64,000 nt of DNA. Source: Pseudovibrio axinellae (GTDB lineage: Bacteria; Pseudomonadota; Alphaproteobacteria; Rhizobiales; Stappiaceae). The notes below the pieces were generated by a model that ran no database searches, was not told the DNA's origin, and saw nothing but the letters and a program-made list of their open reading frames with translations. Both the position numbers and the translations under genes were made by a program. Location: positions 62,001 through 126,000 of the forward strand of contig NZ_FOFM01000001.1 of assembly GCF_900110875.1 (NCBI RefSeq), given 5' to 3'. Positions 37,521 through 45,786 of this stretch are shown one piece after another. Position 1 is the stretch's first letter. The number at the start of each line of letters is the position of its first letter.

Positions 37521-38561
37521 ATGGATCCAACGGCTTCCCTTCAACCAATTGAGGAGAACGCACCTTGCGGCCCGGATCTTGAATATGATCCTGACTTCCT
37601 GACAATGGAAACTGCTGCCAGCGGCACCCAGGACCACCAAATTGGGGAAGCCATTATTAAAGGGGAAGAACCCGACTGGAAAGAAGCGCTAAGGCTTTCT
37701 TCTCAAATACTTACAAGAACATATGACCTTCGTGTTGCAATCATACATACCCAGTCCTTGGTTTCACTTGAAGGCTTTCCAGGCTTTGCGAAGGGGCTCA
37801 GTTTCATCGCGAAGATGCTGGATACATTCTGGGACACATTGCACCCAGAGCTTGATCCTGCTGAGGGCCACGACCCAATTATGCGTGCAAATGTCCTGTC
37901 CGCGCTCAATGACAGGCGTACAACACTCAACTTGTTGAGAAACACCTCTTTGGTGAACTCCCGCATCTTCGGCGTCTGGTCTTTGAATGAGATAGCAATT
38001 GCACGTGGTGATTCAGAACTTCCAGAGGGCCGAGACCGGCCAGATATTGCCTCCTACGATGCAGCGTTACGCGAGACAGGTCACGAAAACATTAGCGAAG
38101 TCGTTCACGCTATTGGGACTGCAATTAAAACATCGGAGCATATTCGCGATTTTTTCTCCCATCACGGAGGACTACTCCTTGACGACCTTTTGCGAGAGCT
38201 ACGCCAGGCGCATTTTTTGCTGGCTCCAGCATTGGAGCTCGAAAATGAAGAAAACAGAGAAAATTTCCATGAAGATGAATGTACAATCGGAAGCCATACG
38301 GGAAAGAAAACAGGAAGCTTTACCGGAACAGTTATAAACCGAACTGACGTCTTAAGGGCTCTTGATGAAGTTTGCGCTTATTACAAGCGTAGTGAACCTT
38401 CAAGTCCGGTCCCTCTTCTACTTCACAGGGCCCGACGCCTTGTGGATCTTGACTTCTATTCCATCATTAAGGACCTGGCACCTGATGGGGAATTACAAGT
38501 TTTGAACATTCGCGGAGCACGCCCCGAGGATGACGACGAGAAATTCGGCTCAACGGACTAA
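37521..38561 (+). CDS. tssA: T6SS baseplate/priming protein TssA
   Basis: TssA guides assembly of the T6SS baseplate and tail. The 346-residue product has the ImpA N-terminal domain (ENAPCGPDLEYDPDF, about residues 11-25, and the LKTPGxxx-like WDTLHPELDPAEG region near 110) and a shorter C-terminal region, similar in length to H1-T6SS TssA. I chose the ATG at 37521, which fits the family N-terminus, over a start 72 bases upstream. tssB follows after 41 bases. The 165-base gap to the divergent kinase gene should hold both promoters. Confidence 0.9.
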   Translation: MDPTASLQPIEENAPCGPDLEYDPDFLTMETAASGTQDHQIGEAIIKGEEPDWKEALRLSSQILTRTYDLRVAIIHTQSLVSLEGFPGFAKGLSFIAKMLDTFWDTLHPELDPAEGHDPIMRANVLSALNDRRTTLNLLRNTSLVNSRIFGVWSLNEIAIARGDSELPEGRDRPDIASYDAALRETGHENISEVVHAIGTAIKTSEHIRDFFSHHGGLLLDDLLRELRQAHFLLAPALELENEENRENFHEDECTIGSHTGKKTGSFTGTVINRTDVLRALDEVCAYYKRSEPSSPVPLLLHRARRLVDLDFYSIIKDLAPDGELQVLNIRGARPEDDDEKFGSTD

Positions 38562-38602
38562 CTAAAGTTTGACTAGGACAAAACCACCGGGAACACGATC
38601 AC

Positions 38603-39136
38603 ATGGCAAAACAAAGTAGTCAAAAATTTATCGCGAGGAATAGAGCCCCTCGAGTCCAGATCGAATATGACGTGGAACTTTATGGTGCGGAAAAAACCAT
38701 TCAGTTGCCATTTGTTGCTGGTGTAATGGCGGACCTCTCCGGCAAGCCAGAAGACCCACTTCCTCCAGTTGGTGACCGTAAAGCCCTTGAGATTGACGTC
38801 GACAATTTTGATGAACGTATGAAGTCGATGAAACCACGTGTCGCTTTTCGTGTTCCGAATACGCTTACTGGAGAAGGTAATCTCAGTGTGGACCTAACAT
38901 TTGAAAGCATGGACGACTTCTCACCTGCTGCCGTGGCACGCAAGGTCGATGCGCTTCGTACATTGCTTGAAGCACGCACTCAGCTTTCAAACCTAATGAC
39001 CTATATGGACGGCAAATCTGGCGCAGAAGAATTAATCGGCAAAGTTTTGAATGATCCGGCGCTTTTACAAACACTCGCCGCCGCTCCGAAGGAAGCCGAC
39101 CTCGCTGCTGAAGAGAAGGACGAGAATAATGGCTGA
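38603..39136 (+). CDS. tssB: T6SS contractile sheath small subunit TssB (VipA)
   Basis: TssB pairs with TssC to build the contractile sheath around the Hcp tube. The 177-residue product opens with SSQKFIARNRAPRVQIEYDV, almost invariant in the family, and has the LPFVAGVMADLSGKP and EIDVDNFDERM segments and the FESMDDFSPAAVARKV helix. It overlaps tssC by eight bases. Confidence 0.97.
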   Translation: MAKQSSQKFIARNRAPRVQIEYDVELYGAEKTIQLPFVAGVMADLSGKPEDPLPPVGDRKALEIDVDNFDERMKSMKPRVAFRVPNTLTGEGNLSVDLTFESMDDFSPAAVARKVDALRTLLEARTQLSNLMTYMDGKSGAEELIGKVLNDPALLQTLAAAPKEADLAAEEKDENNG

Positions 39137-40634
39137 AGCTGAAAAGCAACCAGATGTCGAAGCCCAAGAGGTGCAGGCCGAAGCTATTGACCCCAATGCT
39201 TTTGACTCCCTTCTTAAACAAGAGTTCAAACCAAAATCTGACAGTGCTAAAGAGGCTGTTGAAGGAGCGGTCCAAGCTCTGGCTGAGCAGGCCCTACTTA
39301 ATACGACGTTGATTTCAGATGACACTTTGAAGTCCATTGAGTCCATAGTGGCTGAGATTGACCGCAAACTCTCAGAGCAAATACAACTCATACTCCATCA
39401 CAATGACTTTCAAAGCCTTGAGGGATCCTGGAGAGGTCTGCATTACCTGATCAACAACACCGAGACGGACGAGATGTTGAAGATCCGTGTGATGAACATT
39501 TCCAAAAAGGACCTTAGCAAGACCTTAAAGAAATATAAGGGTACCGCTTGGGATCAGAGTCCCGTCTTCAAGATAATTTATGAGGAAGAGTATGGGCAAT
39601 TTGGCGGCGAGCCATACGGCGTTCTGATTGGCGACTACTATTTCGACCATACTCCGCCAGACGTAGCTCTCTTAAATGAGATGGCAGAGATTGCTGCAGC
39701 AGCCCATGCCCCATTTATCGCGGGAGCCAGCCCCACACTCTTCCAAATGGAATCTTGGCAAGAACTTTCGAACCCTAGAGATCTAACCAAGATCTTCCAA
39801 ACACCCGAATATGCAGCCTGGCGCTCGTTGCGTGATGCTGAGGATTCTCGTTACATCGGGCTCGCGATGCCTCGGTTCCTATCACGTTTGCCCTATGGAG
39901 CGATGACTGAGCCTGTCGAAGAATTTGACTTTGAAGAGGACACATCTGGCGCAAACTCGTCCAAATATGTCTGGTCAAACTCCGCGTTCGCGATGGCTAC
40001 CAATATCACTCGTTCGTTCAAAATGTACGGTTGGTGTTCACGAATCCGCGGTGTTGAATCAGGTGGCGCAGTCGAAGGTCTACCAGCACATACCTTCCCA
40101 ACAGATGATGGCGGTGTGGATATGAAGTGTCCTACCGAGATCGCGATTACAGACCGCCGCGAAGCAGAACTTGCTAAGAATGGTATGATGCCTCTGCTAC
40201 ACCGCAAGAATTCTGACCTTGCTGCGTTCATAGGCGCTCAGTCACTACAAAAGCCTGCCGAATATACGGACCCAGATGCCACAGCAAACGCAAATCTTGC
40301 AGCGCGGCTACCGTACCTTTTCGCGAGTTGCCGCTTTGCTCATTACCTAAAGTGCATTGTACGAGACAAAATCGGCTCCTTCAAAGAGCGGCAGGACCTG
40401 CAGAACTGGTTGCAAGATTGGATCATGCGCTACGTAGATGGCGACCCTGCCGGGTCCAGTGAACTCACAAAGGCAGAGAGACCTTTGGCCTCTGCTGAAG
40501 TCGTGGTTGAAGCTGACGATTCCAACCCAGGTTACTACAGTGCAAAGTTCTTCCTGCGCCCACATTATCAACTGGAAGGACTGACGGTTTCCTTGCGGTT
40601 GGTATCAAAACTCCCGTCAGCCAAAGGCGGCTAG
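39129..40634 (+). CDS. tssC: T6SS contractile sheath large subunit TssC (VipB)
   Basis: TssC forms the sheath with TssB. The 501-residue protein has the acidic N-terminal helix region, the LEGSWRGLHYLINNTETDEM core segment (about 98-117), GVLIGDYYFDHTPPDVALL (about 173) and the C-terminal Gp18-like region ending YHYQLEGLTVSLRLVSKLP-type sequence. I chose the ATG at 39129, preceding MAEAEKQ, over an in-frame upstream start that would lie inside tssB. A second, fused TssB-TssC paralog lies at 48849. Confidence 0.96.
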   Translation: MAEAEKQPDVEAQEVQAEAIDPNAFDSLLKQEFKPKSDSAKEAVEGAVQALAEQALLNTTLISDDTLKSIESIVAEIDRKLSEQIQLILHHNDFQSLEGSWRGLHYLINNTETDEMLKIRVMNISKKDLSKTLKKYKGTAWDQSPVFKIIYEEEYGQFGGEPYGVLIGDYYFDHTPPDVALLNEMAEIAAAAHAPFIAGASPTLFQMESWQELSNPRDLTKIFQTPEYAAWRSLRDAEDSRYIGLAMPRFLSRLPYGAMTEPVEEFDFEEDTSGANSSKYVWSNSAFAMATNITRSFKMYGWCSRIRGVESGGAVEGLPAHTFPTDDGGVDMKCPTEIAITDRREAELAKNGMMPLLHRKNSDLAAFIGAQSLQKPAEYTDPDATANANLAARLPYLFASCRFAHYLKCIVRDKIGSFKERQDLQNWLQDWIMRYVDGDPAGSSELTKAERPLASAEVVVEADDSNPGYYSAKFFLRPHYQLEGLTVSLRLVSKLPSAKGG

Positions 40635-40766
40635 CCTTTTAGCTGACGTAGCCCATGGCGGTGTTTGTACAGTTCCGAAATACCAAATGCTGTCAACCGG
40701 CACTACACCCTATGCGGTTCGCCGTTTAGTGCCACAAAACAAGAAACCTAAAGTGGAGCAAGCGTC

Positions 40767-41297
40767 ATGTCAATTGATGCATATGTAATCTTTGAAGGGC
40801 CTGGTGCCGGAGCTATCGCCATTGAAGGCGAAACACAAGATGATGAGATGGCAAAAAAGAAAGCCTTCGAAATAGCTACTTTCAGCATGGGAGCCGAAAA
40901 CACTATGGATATTGGTTCCATGCGTGGCGGTTCCGGTGCAGGTCGTGTGAAGTTTAAAGAGTTCACTATTGAAAAGAAAACTGACCGTGGTTCCCCTGGT
41001 CTCTTTCTCGCCTGCTGTAACGGCGGTATTTACGAAACCGTCACATTGATGCTGCGTCGTTCTGGTGGCGCATCAGGGAAATCGGGAGTTATCTTCCTTA
41101 CCTTCACCATGAAGCTGGTTGCAATCAAAGAGATCAGTTGGGAAGGCAATGACGATGAGTGTAAAGAATCTATTCAGATGGAATATGGTGCTGTCCAAAT
41201 TGATTACATCATGATGGATACCACTGGTGCCATGGGCAAAACGCTTACTGAAAAGTGGAGCCGCATCAAGAACACACGAGATCTTGTTGTTAAATAG
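40767..41297 (+). CDS. hcp: T6SS tube protein Hcp
   Basis: Hcp hexamers stack into the inner tube and carry small effectors. The 176-residue protein has the family pattern: AYVIFEGPGAGAIAIEGE at the N-terminus, FKEFTIEKKTDRGSPGLFLACCNG and the C-terminal IDYIMMD. No effector extension is fused to it. A 132-base gap separates it from tssC, enough for its own promoter, and a hairpin follows at 41323-41343. Confidence 0.94.
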   Translation: MSIDAYVIFEGPGAGAIAIEGETQDDEMAKKKAFEIATFSMGAENTMDIGSMRGGSGAGRVKFKEFTIEKKTDRGSPGLFLACCNGGIYETVTLMLRRSGGASGKSGVIFLTFTMKLVAIKEISWEGNDDECKESIQMEYGAVQIDYIMMDTTGAMGKTLTEKWSRIKNTRDLVVK

Positions 41298-41322
41298 CAG
41301 TGCATTTTTCTTATCGTTTTGT

Positions 41323-41343
41323 TTGCCGGGGCTGACCCGGCAA
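41323..41343 (+). other. Hairpin between hcp and tagJ
   Basis: TTGCCGGG (41323-41330) and CCCGGCAA (41336-41343) form a perfect 8-bp stem with a 5-base loop, starting 26 bases after the hcp stop. No U-run follows, so read-through is likely. It could stabilise the abundant hcp message and reduce tagJ translation, whose ATG is 9 bases beyond the stem. Confidence 0.6.
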
Positions 41344-41351
41344 GCATTCCT

Positions 41352-42230
41352 ATGCGCAACAGTCTGGAGTGGTCCCGTATGCATGCGAAGGAACATCTAG
41401 CCACTGGCAACCTCAAAGAAGCACTCGAAAGCACTCAGGAAACTGTGCGCGAGCACCCAGAGGACGTGAAAGAACGCATCCTTCTCTTCCAGCTGTATTG
41501 TATAAACGGAGACTGGCTCAAGGCCAAGAAACAACTGCCAGTCATTCGTCAGTTTGATGTGAGCGCTATTCCCATGGTCGAAACCTATTCCCGACTGATC
41601 GACATGGAGCAATTTCGGGAGGAGGTTTTTTCAAGCGATAAAACGCCCCTACTCTTCGGCGAACCGAAAGAGTGGCTTTCCTATCTCATTCAAGCACTCA
41701 AGTTCGATGTAAAGAAAAACAACCAAGCGGCCACTGAGCTGCGCGAGCAAGCTTTTGAAGAGGCCGAAGCCATTTCTGGAGCCATAAATGGTGAAACATT
41801 TGAGTGGCTTGCCGATGCCGACCCACGATTAGGCCCCGTCCTCGAGCTGATGATGAGCAACGCCTACTATTGGGTTCCATTTTCCGCGATTAAGTCAATC
41901 AGAATTCCTGAACCACGTGATCTACGCGACATGTGCTGGACACCAGTGAACCTGCTTTGGGTCAATGGAGGCCCTGCTAATGGTTTCATTCCAACACGTT
42001 ATGTCGAAACCGTACTTGCTGATGATGCCAACCTCAAACTCTCTCGACTTACAACGTGGGTCGATGAGAAGCCGGTTGGTCAACGCATGTTCGTATCTGA
42101 AGCGACTGAGGTTTCGTTGCAGGAGATACGCTCCGTCAACTTTGATAGTGCTTTGGACATTCACAAGGAGTTAGGCCCAATACATAGCGGTGATGACGGT
42201 CCATCATCAAGGAAACCAGATCATGGTTGA
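41352..42230 (+). CDS. tagJ: T6SS accessory protein TagJ (ImpE family)
   Basis: This 292-residue ImpE/TagJ protein is an accessory that binds the sheath subunit TssB and links it to ClpV in H1-like systems. An N-terminal TPR-like helical region (AKEHLATGNLKEALESTQETV) is followed by the conserved C-terminal domain with EWLADADPRLGPVLELM and WVPFSAIKSI. The ATG at 41352 is preferred; an upstream TTG would start inside the hairpin. Its end overlaps tssE by eight bases. Confidence 0.9.
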   Translation: MRNSLEWSRMHAKEHLATGNLKEALESTQETVREHPEDVKERILLFQLYCINGDWLKAKKQLPVIRQFDVSAIPMVETYSRLIDMEQFREEVFSSDKTPLLFGEPKEWLSYLIQALKFDVKKNNQAATELREQAFEEAEAISGAINGETFEWLADADPRLGPVLELMMSNAYYWVPFSAIKSIRIPEPRDLRDMCWTPVNLLWVNGGPANGFIPTRYVETVLADDANLKLSRLTTWVDEKPVGQRMFVSEATEVSLQEIRSVNFDSALDIHKELGPIHSGDDGPSSRKPDHG

Positions 42231-42729
42231 GCACCCCATTGCTGAAAGACTGGTCCCGTCCTTGTTGGACCGGCTCACAGATGACAACCCATTTCAGCAA
42301 GTGGAAGCGCGTGATGCACGAGTTGTAGGTTCAGTTAACCTTCGGCGCTCCATTCAACGTGACTTAGAATGGCTTTTTAACACAACGCACCTTGGTTCAG
42401 ATATCAATCTTGATGGTCTACCTGAAGTAAAATCATCTGTTCTAAATTTTGGAATCCCTGATTTAGGAGCCCTTACGAATAAAAGCGTTGAGGATATAGA
42501 GACAATTTTACGTGAGGCAATCGCCAACTTTGAACCGCGGATTATTGAAGATACGCTTGTGGTCTCTGTTGTTGAGCCGAACAAGCCACGGCGAGCCAAT
42601 CGTTTAGACTTCCAGATTGAGGGAAAGCTCTGGTCGCAGCCATTGCCACAGGCCCTCTATCTGCGCACTGAATTCGATTTGGATGTAAACGCTGTGCAAA
42701 TTGCAAAACCGCGCCAGCGAGGTTCCTGA
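42223..42729 (+). CDS. tssE: T6SS baseplate protein TssE (gp25-like)
   Basis: TssE is a lysozyme-like gp25 homolog of the baseplate wedge that starts sheath polymerisation. The 168-residue protein has RLVPSLLDRLTDDNP near the N-terminus, SIQRDLEWLFNTT and SVLNFGIPDLGAL, typical of the family. The C-terminal EPNKPRRANRLDFQIEGKLW segment also fits. ATG 42223 overlaps the tagJ stop; the next gene begins one base after the stop. Confidence 0.94.
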   Translation: MVEHPIAERLVPSLLDRLTDDNPFQQVEARDARVVGSVNLRRSIQRDLEWLFNTTHLGSDINLDGLPEVKSSVLNFGIPDLGALTNKSVEDIETILREAIANFEPRIIEDTLVVSVVEPNKPRRANRLDFQIEGKLWSQPLPQALYLRTEFDLDVNAVQIAKPRQRGS

Positions 42730-42730
42730 T

Positions 42731-44608
42731 ATGAAGCCTTGGTTGCTTCCATATTACAACAGAGAGCTGCAACATATTCGAGAAAGTGCCTCTGAGTTTG
42801 CTGAAGCCTATCCCAAAATCGCTGGGCGTCTTGGGTTGAGTGGTTTTGAATGTGCTGACCCTTATGTGGAACGACTTTTAGAAGGGTTTGCTTTTCTTAC
42901 TGCTCGCGTTCAGTACAAGCTGGATGCGCAGTTCCCTCAATTTACTCAGCACTTGCTTGAAATGGTGTACCCACACTTTCTTGCACCTGTTCCATCCATG
43001 TTGATTGCAAACCTTCAACCAGACATGACACAGGGATCGCTGAAAGATGGTTATTCCATCCCTCGTGGAACTCAGCTGCGCAGCCGCAAGAGCACACGAG
43101 ATGCAACACCGTGCATCTACAAAACGGCTCACGAAACGACGCTTTGGCCGCTGACGATCGAAGCCACAGACTATCTGGCAAGCCCAAGTGAATTGGCTGC
43201 ACAAAAGGTGGTTGTCAGAAACGGAGCAAAGGCTGGCCTTCGTATTCGCCTAAAGACGGTTGGCAATATTCCGTTTAATGAACTTGCCCTCGATAAGTTA
43301 CCGATTTACCTGCGCGGTGGCGGGTCCCAGCCTGTCAAGCTTTACGAGCAGATCATTGGCAATTGTGCAGGTGTAACCATTCGCTCGACCCGCCTCCCCA
43401 CTCCCTGGCGGATCAACTTGTCCTCAGAAGTCGTAAAGACACGCGGCTATGCTGATGAAGATGCATTACTGCCTTATGGAGCACAGTCCTTTAGTGGTTA
43501 CCGATTGCTTCAGGAGTATTTTGCCTTTCCACATCGGTTTTTATTTATCGAACTGACCAAGCTACAAGAAGCAGTAAGGCGGTGCGAATGCGATGAAATG
43601 GATATTTTCCTGCTCTTCAATCGCGTCGACAAGGATTTGGAGCGAGCAGTTGACCGAGCAAATCTCTCGCTATTTTGCACACCAGCAATCAACCTGTTTT
43701 CGACGCGACTTGATCGCCTTCATATCAACGATAAGCGCAGTGATCACCATGTGGTGCCGGACAGGTCTAAGCCCTTAGATTATGAGGTTTATCAATTAGA
43801 GGAGGTGGAAGGGTTCAGCTCACAAGGGGATGCTCCACAAATATTCAAACCCTTTTATAGCCTTTCGAACATACAAAACCTGCAAAGCGAAGGTGCCTAC
43901 TACACAATTCATCGCAAACAACGATTGCCGACAGCAAAGCGAAAAATAACTGGAGGACGCAGTAACTACCTTGGTACTGAGGTCTTTCTTAGTCTCGTCG
44001 ATGCGAAAGACGCCCCCTACAACCTTGCTCTCAACCAATTGGGCATTCGTGCGCTTTGCACCAATCGCGACCTTCCATTGTTGATGCCAATCGGTGGGAG
44101 CGAATCCGATTTCTCTCTTCCGGAAGGTGGACCTGTTGAAGCTGTAACCTGTATCGATGGTCCGAGCAGGCCACGTCCATCGAACATCTTTGGTGAGACA
44201 GCCTGGCGTTTTATAAATCACCTATCACTGAATTACCTGAGCATTGCAGATAACAACGATACAGACGGGGCGAAAGCGCTACGCTCAATCCTCCACCTCT
44301 ACGCACCATTGGGAGATACCTCGACAACCCAACAGATTGACGGCGTCCGCTCAATAAAGTCTACACGAGCAGTTCGCCGGTTGTCAGGGCGAGGTCTTTC
44401 CTCAGTTGCCCGGGGCCTAGAGCTGACCATCATACTTGAAGAGGCCGCTTTTGAAGGGACAGGCCTCTTTCTTTTAGGCGCTGTGTTGAACGAGTTTTTC
44501 GCCCGTTACGTCTCCATAAACAGCTTTACTGAAACAGTGATAAAGTCCAACACGCGCGGTGAGGTTATGCGCTGGAAGTGCCAAATCGGGAGACGCCACC
44601 GTCTATGA
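42731..44608 (+). CDS. tssF: T6SS baseplate protein TssF (ImpG/VasA)
   Basis: TssF is a large baseplate wedge protein that works with TssG, TssE and TssK. The 625-residue product opens with LLPYYNRELQHIRESASEFA and FAEAYPKIAGRLGL, the family signature, and has the FEGFAFLTARVQYKLDAQFPQFTQ-type helix (about 55-75). ATG 42731 is chosen because MKPWLLPYYN matches the family start. Its stop overlaps the tssG start (ATGA). Confidence 0.95.
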   Translation: MKPWLLPYYNRELQHIRESASEFAEAYPKIAGRLGLSGFECADPYVERLLEGFAFLTARVQYKLDAQFPQFTQHLLEMVYPHFLAPVPSMLIANLQPDMTQGSLKDGYSIPRGTQLRSRKSTRDATPCIYKTAHETTLWPLTIEATDYLASPSELAAQKVVVRNGAKAGLRIRLKTVGNIPFNELALDKLPIYLRGGGSQPVKLYEQIIGNCAGVTIRSTRLPTPWRINLSSEVVKTRGYADEDALLPYGAQSFSGYRLLQEYFAFPHRFLFIELTKLQEAVRRCECDEMDIFLLFNRVDKDLERAVDRANLSLFCTPAINLFSTRLDRLHINDKRSDHHVVPDRSKPLDYEVYQLEEVEGFSSQGDAPQIFKPFYSLSNIQNLQSEGAYYTIHRKQRLPTAKRKITGGRSNYLGTEVFLSLVDAKDAPYNLALNQLGIRALCTNRDLPLLMPIGGSESDFSLPEGGPVEAVTCIDGPSRPRPSNIFGETAWRFINHLSLNYLSIADNNDTDGAKALRSILHLYAPLGDTSTTQQIDGVRSIKSTRAVRRLSGRGLSSVARGLELTIILEEAAFEGTGLFLLGAVLNEFFARYVSINSFTETVIKSNTRGEVMRWKCQIGRRHRL

Positions 44609-45786
44609 CCGGCTCCTCGTTCACACCTCCTTCTTCTCTTAATAGCGCCAGAGATGCAAAGCGACAAACTGATGCGCGAGCCAGGTGGCAACCTCCTGCG
44701 CATAAGGAGGCCCCGCTTAGCGCTCGCTGGAAACGACGCTTTCAATTAGCGGAAAAAGATTACCTGAGTTATGAGTTTTTGCCGCTCGTGCGACTTATAG
44801 AGTGCGCCCACCCCAATAAGCCTCGGATTGGAACATCGCGGCGTTGCAAGGACGATCCTGTTCGGTTTTCGCACGAACCGCATTTACAGTTTGAAGCGAC
44901 CACCATTACTGCATTCAAACAAAGTATCGGAGCCAAACCCAACCGTCTGACAAGTCGCTTTCTAGGTTTGTTTGGTCCTAACGGTCCTATGCCTTTACAC
45001 CTGACTGGATATGCGTTCAAACGCGAACACCAACACCGTGACACCACGATGCGCGCGTTTGCAGACGTCTTTCATCATCGCGTTCTTAGCTTATTCTACC
45101 GCGCCGCAGTCACAGCAGAACCCGCTTTCAGTTTTGACCGCCCCGACGACGACAGGTTCTCCGTTTACACAGGTTCTATAGCTGGATTTGGGCCCACAGA
45201 GTTTCGGCATCGAGACAAATTTCCAGACGTGGTGAAATATCATTTTACAGCTCGCCTTGCCTTACAGACTCGCAACTGCGAGGGACTCCTTGCAATCTTG
45301 AGTAGCTTCTTCAATCTACCTGTCGATCTTGAAGAGTTCATTGGTGAATGGCTTTATCTTCCAAAAAACCAAGTCACCACATTAAACGGCTTCCGCAATG
45401 CAGGCGTCCTTGGGGTTGGAGCAGCCCTAGGTGCTCGTGTCTGGTCAAGCGATACAAAGTTCCGTGTGGTGTTTGGCCCTCTTTGCCTGCACGACTATGA
45501 AAGACTACTCCCCGACGGGGTTTCCATGCCTCGACTACTTTCTGCAGTACGGGCCTATTGCGGCGACGAGCTTGAGTGGGATGTAACACTTGTTCTTAAA
45601 CGCGAACAAACACCAAAAACCCACCTTGGCCAGTATGGAAAGCTCGGTTGGACCACCTGGTTATCTCCACAAAAACACGGCGGGCCAGTTCGAGACCTTA
45701 ATCTACGACCACGCGAGATTGTTCGAAAATCAAAAATGACAAATCAATCAAATGATCGTGCGGCGGCCGCCCAGGAGTCCATATGA
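44605..45786 (+). CDS. tssG: T6SS baseplate protein TssG (ImpH/VasB)
   Basis: TssG completes the baseplate wedge with TssF. The 393-residue product has the family features PLVRLIECAHPNKPRIG (about 57-73), RFLGLFGPNGPMPLHLTGY (about 118-136) and FADVFHHRVLSLFYRA (about 152). Its N-terminal 45 residues are Ser/Arg/Pro-rich and atypical. ATG 44605 overlaps the tssF stop; a GTG 27 bases upstream is less likely. It overlaps clpV by four bases. Confidence 0.94.
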   Translation: MTGSSFTPPSSLNSARDAKRQTDARARWQPPAHKEAPLSARWKRRFQLAEKDYLSYEFLPLVRLIECAHPNKPRIGTSRRCKDDPVRFSHEPHLQFEATTITAFKQSIGAKPNRLTSRFLGLFGPNGPMPLHLTGYAFKREHQHRDTTMRAFADVFHHRVLSLFYRAAVTAEPAFSFDRPDDDRFSVYTGSIAGFGPTEFRHRDKFPDVVKYHFTARLALQTRNCEGLLAILSSFFNLPVDLEEFIGEWLYLPKNQVTTLNGFRNAGVLGVGAALGARVWSSDTKFRVVFGPLCLHDYERLLPDGVSMPRLLSAVRAYCGDELEWDVTLVLKREQTPKTHLGQYGKLGWTTWLSPQKHGGPVRDLNLRPREIVRKSKMTNQSNDRAAAAQESI

